This document shows, piece by piece, positions 27,221 to 35,390 of a DNA stretch of 64,000 nucleotides. The DNA is taken from assembly GCA_019637265.1 (NCBI GenBank), contig JAHBVY010000001.1, forward strand, positions 1 to 64,000, in the 5' to 3' direction. The stretch comes from Polyangiaceae bacterium (GTDB lineage: Bacteria > Myxococcota_A > Polyangia > Polyangiales > Polyangiaceae). A program made the translations under genes and the position numbers. The notes beneath the pieces are model-generated. The model saw only the letters and a program-made list of their open reading frames with translations. It did not search any database and was not told where the DNA came from. How positions within the stretch are numbered: the stretch's first letter is position 1; every line of letters starts with the position of its first letter.

Positions 27221-28741
27221 GTGAACTCGGCGTTCCTGTGCGGCGTGATCGCGGCCTGGGCGCTGGCGAAGCTCGCCGTTGGGTCGTTCTTCATCCTGAC
27301 CTACGCGCAGCGCCGGCGCGACGCGGAGTACCTGCTGTTCGGGCTCCTGTGCTTCGCGGTCGCCGTCGTCTCCGCGGGGATTTCTTTGGCGTATGGCGCC
27401 GATGGCTCCGCGAACTGGCAGTTCACCTCACGTTTGTCCCACACCGGCGCGATCGCGGCGGGCGCGCTCAACCTGCACTTCGTGGTGCGCTACACCCGCG
27501 CGCCGTACCTCGGCTGGGTCAAGCTGGCTTACGTGTTGGCGGCGCTCTTCACGGCGGTGAACCTGAGCGGCCACTGGTTCCAGCCAGGGACGGATCAGAC
27601 GCTCAGCTCGGAGGTGCTCGGGAAGGTGGTCACGCACCTGGTGGCGGAGCCGACTCCATTTGGTGCGGCGTTCTACCTCGTCACCACGCTGCAGCTCGGG
27701 TTCGGCTTCTGGCTGATCGGCGCGGTGTTCGCGCGGGGCCAGCGCGAGGCGGGCTGGGTGATGGTGGGCGCCAGCGTGCTGGTGCTCACCTTCGTCAACG
27801 ACGTGCTCCTGACGACCGGCACCATCCCCAGCGTGTACTTGGTGCCGGGCGGCTTCCTCATCTACGTGTTCTCCATCGGCGCCACGCTGCCGGTGCGCTA
27901 CCGGACGAAGGAGCAAGAGCTCGAGGCGGTGACGAGCGATCTCGCGGTCGCCGCGGAGGAGCTCCGCTCGTCTTACGTCGAGCTGCAGGTGGTGCAGGAC
28001 CAGCTGAGCGGCAAGGAGCAGCTGGCTCAGGTGGGGGAGCTGGCCGCGGCGATCGCGCACGAGGTGCGGAACCCGCTGGCGGTGATCGTCAACGCGTGCG
28101 CGAGCCTCCGCCGCCCTCAGCTGGCCGAGGACGATCGCACCATGCTGCTCGGCATCGTGGAGGAGGAGGCGGGCCGCCTCAATCGGCTGGTGACCGATCT
28201 GCTGCGCTTCGCTCGCCCGATGAAGGTGAACCGCTCACCGGTGGCGATGATGGCGCTGCTCCAGCGCGCCGAGGCGCGGCTCTCCGAGGGCGTGGAGCTC
28301 ACCCTCGACATCAGCGACGATCCCGAGGTCCAGACGCTCTGGGTGGACGCGGGGCTCTTGCCGCTGGTGTTCGAGAACCTGGTCTCCAACGCGTGCCAAG
28401 CGATGCCTAGCGGCGGGACGGTCCACATCAGCGCGGCGCTCGAGGCGGTGGGCGATCGCCACGAGGTGCGGATCACGCTCTCCGACTCGGGCCATGGCAT
28501 GGATGAAGACGTGATCGAGCGCGCCGTCGATCCGTTCTTCACCACGCGGCCGAGCGGCACGGGCCTCGGCCTGCCGATCGTGGAGCGCGTGATCAAGGGC
28601 CACGGTGGCAGCCTCGACATCGTGTCGCGCCCGGGTCACGGCACCGACGTCGTGCTCCGGCTCCCGGTGCGGCGTGAGGGGGAGGAGGAGTTCCCGCCGC
28701 GCTTGCAGCGGCTGATCGACGCGGCTAGGCGGAGGCCATGA
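27221..28741 (+). CDS. Membrane-bound sensor histidine kinase
   Basis: 506 residues, GTG start preceded by GCAGGG. The N-terminal ~225 residues hold about seven hydrophobic helices, resembling the 7TM sensor region of bacterial kinases. A coiled-coil stretch (EQELEAVTSDLAVAAEELRSSYVEL, partly) leads to a HisKA domain with the phosphorylated H280 in AIAHEVRNPLA, then a HATPase domain with N-box ENLVSNACQAM (385-395), G1 DSGHGM (422-427), F-box PFFTTRP and G2 GTGLGLPIV. All catalytic motifs are intact. HEVRNPL kinases of this form commonly pair with NtrC-type regulators, and such a regulator lies about 4 kb downstream. The stop codon overlaps the ATG of the DUF2804 gene (ATGA), so the two are translationally coupled. 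Confidence 0.9.
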   Translation: MNSAFLCGVIAAWALAKLAVGSFFILTYAQRRRDAEYLLFGLLCFAVAVVSAGISLAYGADGSANWQFTSRLSHTGAIAAGALNLHFVVRYTRAPYLGWVKLAYVLAALFTAVNLSGHWFQPGTDQTLSSEVLGKVVTHLVAEPTPFGAAFYLVTTLQLGFGFWLIGAVFARGQREAGWVMVGASVLVLTFVNDVLLTTGTIPSVYLVPGGFLIYVFSIGATLPVRYRTKEQELEAVTSDLAVAAEELRSSYVELQVVQDQLSGKEQLAQVGELAAAIAHEVRNPLAVIVNACASLRRPQLAEDDRTMLLGIVEEEAGRLNRLVTDLLRFARPMKVNRSPVAMMALLQRAEARLSEGVELTLDISDDPEVQTLWVDAGLLPLVFENLVSNACQAMPSGGTVHISAALEAVGDRHEVRITLSDSGHGMDEDVIERAVDPFFTTRPSGTGLGLPIVERVIKGHGGSLDIVSRPGHGTDVVLRLPVRREGEEEFPPRLQRLIDAARRRP

Positions 28742-29772
28742 GCGAGGCGAGCCATGGCCTGCCCTTCGAGGCGCCTCCCGCGCGCTTGGTCTCGTCGGGC
28801 GCTCAGCGCTACGGGCGCTTCACCCAGCCACCCCAGCGCGCGAACCTCTTGGACGCGCGCTACTTGGGGTTGCCGCGCCTGCTGCGCCGCGCGCGCCTCA
28901 AGGAGTGGCAGGCAGTTCAGCTGAGCTCCGAGCAGGTGTTCATGAACGTGGCGCTGTTCGATGCCAAGCTCCTCGGCCTGGTGCAGGTGAAGCTCTACGA
29001 CCGCGCGCGCGGCGTGAAGCACGTGTTCGAGCGCCAGCTGCCGCCCGGCTGCCTTAGCCTCACGGATTCGCTGTTCGGCACGCGAAACAGCCACCAAGGG
29101 CGCGGCGTGCAGCTCAGCTTCGACAATCGCTTGGACGTGGGACGAATCCACGTGGTGCTGGACGTGGCGCCGGGGGCGGGCAGGCCCCGCATCACGGGGC
29201 GCTTCAGCCTGCGCGTGGCCGAGGGCGCGCCTCAGTCAGTGAGCCTACCATTTGCCCGCGGCGGCATGTACTCCACCAAGGGCATGTTCCCTGTGTCAGG
29301 TGGCCTGACGATAGGTGATCACCGGCTGACGTTCGGCCCGTCGGACACCTTGGCCACGCTCGACGACCACAAGGGCTATTACCCGCGCGTCATGCGCTGG
29401 GACTGGTTCACGGCGTCCCGCTTCGGGGAAGATGGCGCCCCGCGCGGCTTCAACCTCACGGCCAACCAGTGCCGTGACCCGGAGCGCTACAACGAGAACT
29501 GCCTGTGGGTGGGTGACTCGGTGATCGCGCTGCCGGTGGTGCGCTTCTCGCGCAGCGCCGAGGAGTGGCTCGCGGTGAGCGAAGGGGGTGAGGTGGCGCT
29601 CCGGTTCAAGCCCAGCGTGCCGGGGGACGTGCGGGTGAACGCGGGGGTGATCGAGAGCCGCTACCAGGGGCCGTTCGGCACCTTCAACGGGGAGATCGCG
29701 CCGCGCGGCTCCCCGCGCGTGGTGGTCCGCGATTGGTTCGGGATGGCGGAGGATTTTTACCTGCGCTGCTGA
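28738..29772 (+). CDS. DUF2804 family protein
   Basis: 344 residues of unknown function. The match to DUF2804 rests on the conserved C-terminal blocks: TLDDHKGYYPRVMRWDW, GFNLTANQCRDPERYNENCLW and the terminal VVVRDWFGMAEDFYLRC. There is no signal peptide. The family is common in proteobacteria and has a lipocalin-like, all-beta look, but no ligand is established that I know of. The start overlaps the histidine kinase stop by four bases, which implies co-expression and perhaps a link to the signal sensed. It is convergent with the HExxH gene; the 118-base spacer holds two imperfect copies of TCGTTGAGCTG (29791 and 29821). Confidence 0.85.
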   Translation: MSEASHGLPFEAPPARLVSSGAQRYGRFTQPPQRANLLDARYLGLPRLLRRARLKEWQAVQLSSEQVFMNVALFDAKLLGLVQVKLYDRARGVKHVFERQLPPGCLSLTDSLFGTRNSHQGRGVQLSFDNRLDVGRIHVVLDVAPGAGRPRITGRFSLRVAEGAPQSVSLPFARGGMYSTKGMFPVSGGLTIGDHRLTFGPSDTLATLDDHKGYYPRVMRWDWFTASRFGEDGAPRGFNLTANQCRDPERYNENCLWVGDSVIALPVVRFSRSAEEWLAVSEGGEVALRFKPSVPGDVRVNAGVIESRYQGPFGTFNGEIAPRGSPRVVVRDWFGMAEDFYLRC

Positions 29773-29890
29773 GCGCGCGCCGGAGCTCGTTCGTTGAGCT
29801 GCCGGTCGTCCCGAGATAGCTCGTTGAGCTGTCGTTTCACGCGCAGGCCGTTGGCCGCTGAGCGCCGCTGCCGCTGAAGCAGCCCATCAC

Positions 29891-31162
29891 CTACGCGGCG
29901 GGCGCGTGCTCCGCGGCCCAGGCGTAGAGCTCGGCGAGGCAGCGCTCGCCCAGCTCGGTCGGCTCCGCGTGCTCACGCAGCGTTTGGATGCCATCCAGAT
30001 CTTTCTGGATGATGGCCTGGTAGCGCCGCTCGAAATCGGGGGTGGTGGCCACCGGCGCCTGGGCTTGCTTCAGGCGCCGGTACAGCTCCGCCACGGGGAC
30101 GAAGGCGTGCACCGCGAGCAGCACGCCGTGCAGCGGGCGTGGATCGGGACGGACAGGGGAGGTGACGAGCTGCCCATAGCCATTGTTCAAGATGGGGGAG
30201 GTGGCGATGAGCGCGTTCAGCTTGTTGTGGGAGAACTCGTGGATCAGCGCCTCCGCCAGCGTCATCACGTCCGGGTGCAGGCTCAGGTAGGCGGTGCCCA
30301 CCGCCTCCGCGTAGGAGGCCGACAGGTGCCGCTCCGCGTCGTAGCCCACCGGATGGTAAGCGTGCATGACGAGCTGCATCTCCGCCGCCAGCTCGGGGTA
30401 GTGAGCGTCGATGAGCGCGTAGGCCTCGGCGACGGCCGCCTGCCAAGCCTCCGGCTCACGCCCGCCCAGGTCGAGCGCGTTGCCCTGCTTGTCCGGGTGC
30501 GCCTCCTCGAGCGCGAGCGGGTTGTTGTCCGTGGTGACGAGGTGAATCTCGCCGCAGATGGGGAAGTGGGTGCGGCGCACGCTGAGCGCTACGGCGCCCT
30601 CTGCCGGCGCGGCGTGAGGGTTCTCGGCGCCCGCGCCGATCGCGGCGAGCTGCTCCAGCTCGATGAGGTGAGCCTGCTCACCGAGCTCCACGACGAGCTG
30701 CCCATCGCGGAGCCCGAGGCGCGCGTCGGGGTGGAGGCTGAGCTCCACCTCGAGGCAAGCGACGGCCAACCGGGGGCGAGGCAGCGTCAACTTCACGCCG
30801 CCGGTTGGCAGCTGGTGCGCCACCGCCAGCTCGAACCAGATGAGCGCCGTGAGCTCGCCGAGCAGCGCGTCCAGGCGCCGCACGTCACCATCGCCCCACA
30901 GCTCGCGGTGCAGGCAGCGAATGAGCACGGAGACTGACGGCCTCCGCAAGCAGCGGTAAGCCAGCCCCGCTGACTCACCGCGCAGGAGCGCCGTGAGCTG
31001 CGCCCGCGCGTCAGCGAACGCGTCGAACACCGGCGCCTGAAAGCGCCCCATTGGGATCTGCGTCAGGAGACGCGCGGTGTACTTCAGGTACTGCCCCAGC
31101 GCGCGCCTCGCGGTGGTGGAGTCCGGGAGCGGCAGGGTGATGTCCAGGGGAGCCACGGGCAT
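29891..31162 (-). CDS. HExxH-domain protein (aKG-HExxH peptide beta-hydroxylase-like)
   Basis: 423 residues, ATG of MPVAPLDITL chosen (an ATG four codons upstream is also possible). The C-terminal half contains LIHEFSHNKLNALI, then LVTSPVRPDPRPLHGVLLAVHAFVPVAELYRRL split by short loops; this arrangement, HEFxHxKLNAL followed by DPRPL.G.L...AF, is that of the 'HEXXH motif domain' family, members of which are now described as alpha-ketoglutarate-dependent beta-hydroxylases in peptide (RiPP) pathways. H, E and the second H of the motif are all present, with a third histidine candidate in HGVLLAVHAF. No signal peptide or precursor peptide was found beside it. It is divergent from the ferredoxin gene. 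Peptidase activity is an alternative reading of HExxH but the surrounding motifs argue against it. Confidence 0.8.
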   Translation of the reverse strand: MPVAPLDITLPLPDSTTARRALGQYLKYTARLLTQIPMGRFQAPVFDAFADARAQLTALLRGESAGLAYRCLRRPSVSVLIRCLHRELWGDGDVRRLDALLGELTALIWFELAVAHQLPTGGVKLTLPRPRLAVACLEVELSLHPDARLGLRDGQLVVELGEQAHLIELEQLAAIGAGAENPHAAPAEGAVALSVRRTHFPICGEIHLVTTDNNPLALEEAHPDKQGNALDLGGREPEAWQAAVAEAYALIDAHYPELAAEMQLVMHAYHPVGYDAERHLSASYAEAVGTAYLSLHPDVMTLAEALIHEFSHNKLNALIATSPILNNGYGQLVTSPVRPDPRPLHGVLLAVHAFVPVAELYRRLKQAQAPVATTPDFERRYQAIIQKDLDGIQTLREHAEPTELGERCLAELYAWAAEHAPAA

Positions 31163-31215
31163 GCCCCGAAGCATGGCGCAGGTTGGGTGACGTGGCGTCT
31201 GGATAACGCGCGGGC

Positions 31216-31260
31216 AGCGCGCGATCGGGGGCAGCGCGTGATCGGGGGCAGCGCGGATCA
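31216..31260. repeat. 17-bp tandem repeat in a divergent promoter region
   Basis: AGCGCGCGATCGGGGGC (31216-31232) is followed by AGCGCGTGATCGGGGGC (31233-31249) and a partial third copy. The array lies between the divergent HExxH and ferredoxin genes, where operator sites would be expected. Confidence 0.7.
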
Positions 31261-31376
31261 ATAGGGTGCGGCAGTTTGATCCGCTTGCCGACCGACTTCG
31301 CGCGCTGGGGTGGGCGCTGAGGGTCGCTGACGTCGGCGCCTTGACCGCGGCGTGGCGTCGCCCAAGGCTCCGCCCC

Positions 31377-31727
31377 ATGGCAAGGAGGCGGCGTTACTTG
31401 TTCGTCTGCACCAACCGTCGGCCGGATGACAGCCCGCGCGGATCTTGCGCGGTGAGCGGGGCCGTCGAGATCCACGCGGCGCTGAAGGAGCTCTTGCAGC
31501 GTCGCGGCCTCGCGCGCGTCGAGGTGAGGGCTTGTACCGCGAGCTGCCTCGACGTGTGCTGGGTGGGGCCCGTCATTCACGTCGCGCCGGATGACTACTT
31601 CTATGGCCGGGTCACCCTGGCTGACGTCCCGGGCATCGTGGACGCCCTCGAGCGCGGTGAGCGCTTGGAGCGCCTGGTGCTCAGCGAAACTGACTTCATC
31701 GACCCCTTGCGCCCGGAGGCCTCATGA
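31377..31727 (+). CDS. Thioredoxin-like [2Fe-2S] ferredoxin
   Basis: 116 residues from the ATG of MARRRRYLFVCTNRR; the longer frame upstream is unlike a protein. Cys pattern: C in FVCTNRR and again 13 residues later in RGSCAVSG, then RACTASCLDVC, which fits the cluster ligands of thioredoxin-fold [2Fe-2S] ferredoxins (shethna-type). DDYFYGRVTLADVPGIVDALERGE closes the fold, as in the NuoE-like C-terminal part. It is likely an electron carrier for a nearby enzyme. The ATG of the next gene overlaps its stop codon (ATGA), so it is coupled to the isochorismatase-like hydrolase. It is divergent from the HExxH gene. Confidence 0.85.
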   Translation: MARRRRYLFVCTNRRPDDSPRGSCAVSGAVEIHAALKELLQRRGLARVEVRACTASCLDVCWVGPVIHVAPDDYFYGRVTLADVPGIVDALERGERLERLVLSETDFIDPLRPEAS

Positions 31728-32287
31728 CTCAAGCGACCCCCATGGCCCGGCTCGTGCCGGAGGAGACGGCCATCGTCGTCGTCGACGTTCAGGAGCGGCT
31801 CGCCCGCGTGATGCCGGAGCCGCGCGTCCAGGCGGTGCTCCGCTCCGCGCGCATCTTGCTGCAAGGCGCGAAGCTGCTCGGCGCCAAGGCGCTCATCACC
31901 GAGCAGTACCCGCAGGGGCTCGGGCCCACGGTGGAGGGCGTGCTCGAGGCGGCGGAGGGCGCTCTGCGGCTCGAGAAGCGCTGCTTCAGCGCCTGGGATT
32001 TGGAGGCCTTCCAGACGGCGCTCGGCGCGCCTCGGGCGGTCATCGTGCTGGGGATGGAGACCCACGTCTGCGTGTTTCAGACGGTGCGCGATCTGGTGAA
32101 CGCTGGCTACGCGGTGCACGTCCCGGTGGACGGCGTGAGCTCCCGCCAGGACGATCACCGTGAGGCGGGCCTCCGTTCATGTGAGCGTGCGGGAGCGCTG
32201 CTCACCACCAGTGAGACGGTGGCCTTCGACTGGCTGCGCTACGCCGAGGGCGACGCCTTCAAGGCCTTGTCCCGCGCCATCCGCTGA
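31724..32287 (+). CDS. Isochorismatase family hydrolase
   Basis: 187 residues of the cysteine hydrolase (isochorismatase/nicotinamidase) superfamily. The catalytic triad is visible: Asp in VVVDVQERL, Lys in RLEKRCFSAW and Cys in METHVCVFQT, preceded by the non-proline cis-peptide segment VLGMETH. The length and lack of an aryl-carrier domain match the YcaC-like subgroup of unknown substrate. The ATG overlaps the ferredoxin stop (ATGA), indicating coupled translation. The specific substrate is not predictable; isochorismate or nicotinamide are not implied. Confidence 0.88.
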   Translation: MTQATPMARLVPEETAIVVVDVQERLARVMPEPRVQAVLRSARILLQGAKLLGAKALITEQYPQGLGPTVEGVLEAAEGALRLEKRCFSAWDLEAFQTALGAPRAVIVLGMETHVCVFQTVRDLVNAGYAVHVPVDGVSSRQDDHREAGLRSCERAGALLTTSETVAFDWLRYAEGDAFKALSRAIR

Positions 32288-32320
32288 GTCGTCTGTTTCA
32301 CTGACGAGCGGCGCCCCAAG

Positions 32321-32344
32321 TTTTTTTTGGGGGGGTTGGTCCAG
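32321..32344 (-). repeat. Dispersed CCAACCCCC/A8 motif, copy 4
   Basis: The plus strand reads T8 then a G7 run and TTGGTCC. It begins 33 bases after the hydrolase stop codon. Another GGGACCAACCCCC copy, without the A-run, is at 32547-32560. Confidence 0.6.
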
Positions 32345-32380
32345 GCGCGCGCCGCCGGGCGTCGCTGCAGGCGCTGCGTG

Positions 32381-32502
32381 GTTCCGTGGGGAAACGGTGG
32401 GTGGCACCTGGATGGCTCGAGTGTTTCCGTGTGGAAACATTGAGTGGTGCCTGTTGGTGATTGAGGCTGCGATTCCGTGGGGGGACGATGGGTGGCACCT
32501 GG
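32381..32502 (+). repeat. Three direct repeats with an internal palindrome
   Basis: Imperfect ~31-base copies start at 32381, 32423 and 32472. Each reads TTCCGTG.GG.AAC.. .TG.GTGG.(A/G)CCTG. The second contains the perfect inverted repeat GTTTCC-GTGT-GGAAAC; the first has a nearly perfect one. Spacings of 42 and 49 bases, and position upstream of the activator gene, suggest protein binding sites rather than a CRISPR array. Confidence 0.6.
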
Positions 32503-32642
32503 GGTGGGGCGCGCGGGGACTGTAGGGACGCTCGGTGGGCACCGGCGGGACCAACCCCCTGCCCTGACCGATGAAGCGCCGAGCGGGGTGGCGAAGGCCC
32601 GGTGTGCTGCGTACCGGTGCTTTCAGCCGGGCCTCATTGCTA

Positions 32643-32657
32643 AATCATTGAATGATT
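32643..32657. promoter_or_regulatory. AT-rich perfect palindrome upstream of the activator gene
   Basis: AATCATTGAATGATT is a perfect inverted repeat with 7-base arms and a 1-base centre, in a GC-poor island 66 bases before the NtrC-type gene start. It looks like a regulator binding site; the protein is unknown. Confidence 0.45.
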
Positions 32658-32722
32658 ACAATGGGTTATGGATTCGGCTGGCTTGGCTCGACGAATTGTC
32701 ACGGCGTGTCATAGTGTCACGC

Positions 32723-34129
<1,407 letters not shown>

Positions 34130-34273
34130 CGTGGCCGAGGGCTGCGGCGGGGCGATTTTGTCAATTTGGCACACTGAGCAGGTGTTTCAGGGGGTGGGTG
34201 ACAACCTGGCGGTTCGGGCGCGGGGGTAGGCCGCCAAACCCGCTGAATTTCAACGTGATTGGCCATTGACCGT

Positions 34274-34289
34274 TGGCACGGCTCTCGCT
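34274..34289 (+). promoter_or_regulatory. Sigma-54 (-24/-12) promoter of the gsp operon
   Basis: TTGGCACGGCTCTCGCTT spans the site (34273-34290). TTGGCACG matches the -24 element perfectly; GG (34275-34276) and GC (34287-34288) have the required 10-base spacing; only one base of the TTGCW -12 element differs (TCGCT). The predicted start of transcription is near 34300, about 30 bases before the gspC ATG. The neighbouring gene encodes a sigma-54 activator. Confidence 0.72.
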
Positions 34290-34330
34290 TTAACCCGGGT
34301 GCCCCCGGCTCTGGCCGCACCTGACCGCGT

Positions 34331-35317
34331 ATGTCCCTCGACACCCTCCTCAAGAAGCACTTCGGTAAGCTGGTGCTCGCGCTGCTCGCGGTGACCGCTT
34401 ACCTGCAAGCCGCTGGGACCAACCAGCTGCTCGGTGGGTGGCTGTTCGGGGCGCGCGCGGACGCGCTCGGCGCGCTGCCGAAGAAGTCGCCGGACGTGGG
34501 CGCGCTGAACCGACAGGCCACGAAGACGGCCAGCGCGGATCCCATCATCGAGCGCAACCCCTTCGACTCCGTCACGGGCCCGCTGAACGCGAAGCCGGTG
34601 GAGGAGTTCCCGGAGGAGGTGGGGCCCGTGGACACCAACCCGCTGACCGCGCCGGCGTGTGACGGCGTCACCGTGTCCATCATCACCGAGTCGCCCGATC
34701 CGCTGTGGTCGTTCGCGGCGCTGCGCGGCCCTTCGGATCCGGCGCCCAAGCTGCACCGGGTGGGCGACACCCTAGGCGACAAGACCGTGGCCTACATCGG
34801 GGTGAACCCCGCGTCGCGCAGCCCGTCCGTGTGGCTGGAGGCGGGCAACGCGCTCTGTCAGGTGCAGCTGTTCGGCACGCCGGATGCCCCACCCGCAGCG
34901 CGCCCCACCGCCACGCCCGACAAGAAGGCCGCGGCGGACTCAGCTAGGGCGGCCGCCGTACCTTCGGACATCGCGAACAAGATCAAGAAGGTCTCGGACA
35001 CAGAGTTCGAGGTGGACCGCTCGGTGGTCGACAAGATCCTCGCGGATCAAGCGGTGCTGATGAAGTCGGCGCGCATCGTGCCCGAGCAGAAGGACGGGAA
35101 GGTCGTCGGGATCCGCATGTTCGGGATCCGTGACGACACGCTGCTCGGCACGCTGGGCTTCCAGAACGGCGATCGGCTCGAGAGCATCAACGGCTTCGAC
35201 ATGACCTCCCCCGAGAAGGCGCTCGAGGCCTACGCCCGGCTCCGCACCGCCGGCAACCTCAAGGTCCAAATCAACCGCGGTGGCAAGCCCACCACAGTCG
35301 ACTTCCGCATCAAGTAG
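34331..35317 (+). CDS. gspC: Type II secretion inner-membrane protein GspC
   Basis: 328 residues. GspC links the inner-membrane platform to the secretin GspD in the periplasm. An N-terminal transmembrane helix (LVLALLAVTAYLQAAG, about 14-30) is followed by the periplasmic HR region, recognisable around NPFDS and VTVSIITESPDPLWSFAAL, a Pro/Ala-rich linker, and a C-terminal PDZ-like domain (RMFGIRDDTLLGTLGFQNGDRLESINGFDM split across strands). First gene of the secretion operon, 42 bases after the sigma-54 promoter. No strong Shine-Dalgarno is visible; the start rests on the transmembrane segment position. Confidence 0.92.
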   Translation: MSLDTLLKKHFGKLVLALLAVTAYLQAAGTNQLLGGWLFGARADALGALPKKSPDVGALNRQATKTASADPIIERNPFDSVTGPLNAKPVEEFPEEVGPVDTNPLTAPACDGVTVSIITESPDPLWSFAALRGPSDPAPKLHRVGDTLGDKTVAYIGVNPASRSPSVWLEAGNALCQVQLFGTPDAPPAARPTATPDKKAAADSARAAAVPSDIANKIKKVSDTEFEVDRSVVDKILADQAVLMKSARIVPEQKDGKVVGIRMFGIRDDTLLGTLGFQNGDRLESINGFDMTSPEKALEAYARLRTAGNLKVQINRGGKPTTVDFRIK

Positions 35318-35390
35318 CGGCCGCGCCCGCGCGTCGCCGAACCGCCCTCGGGCGCCCGCGTGAGCGGTCTTCCGCCCTCCTGAGATAGCT

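Larger units (their letters stand above)
32288..32722. other. 435-base regulatory-looking intergenic region
   Basis: Lies between the isochorismatase-like gene and the NtrC-type activator gene. It holds two copies of the dispersed CCAACCCCC motif (32321-32344, inverted; 32549-32560), three ~31-base direct repeats (32381-32502), an AT-rich palindrome (32643-32657) and several TGTCA sites running into the activator start codon. No open frame in it resembles a protein. The leader of the activator gene is noticeably less GC-rich (32636-32720) than its surroundings. Confidence 0.6.

Noticed and set aside
32381-32502. Possible CRISPR-like array
   Set aside because: Only three copies, the repeat itself diverges, and the gaps are 11-18 bases, too short for spacers; no cas genes are present.
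34171-34189. A second TTGGCAC sequence upstream of gspC as a sigma-54 site
   Set aside because: GG-to-GC spacing is 8 instead of 10 bases (TTGGCACACTGAGCAGG), which is not compatible with sigma-54 recognition.
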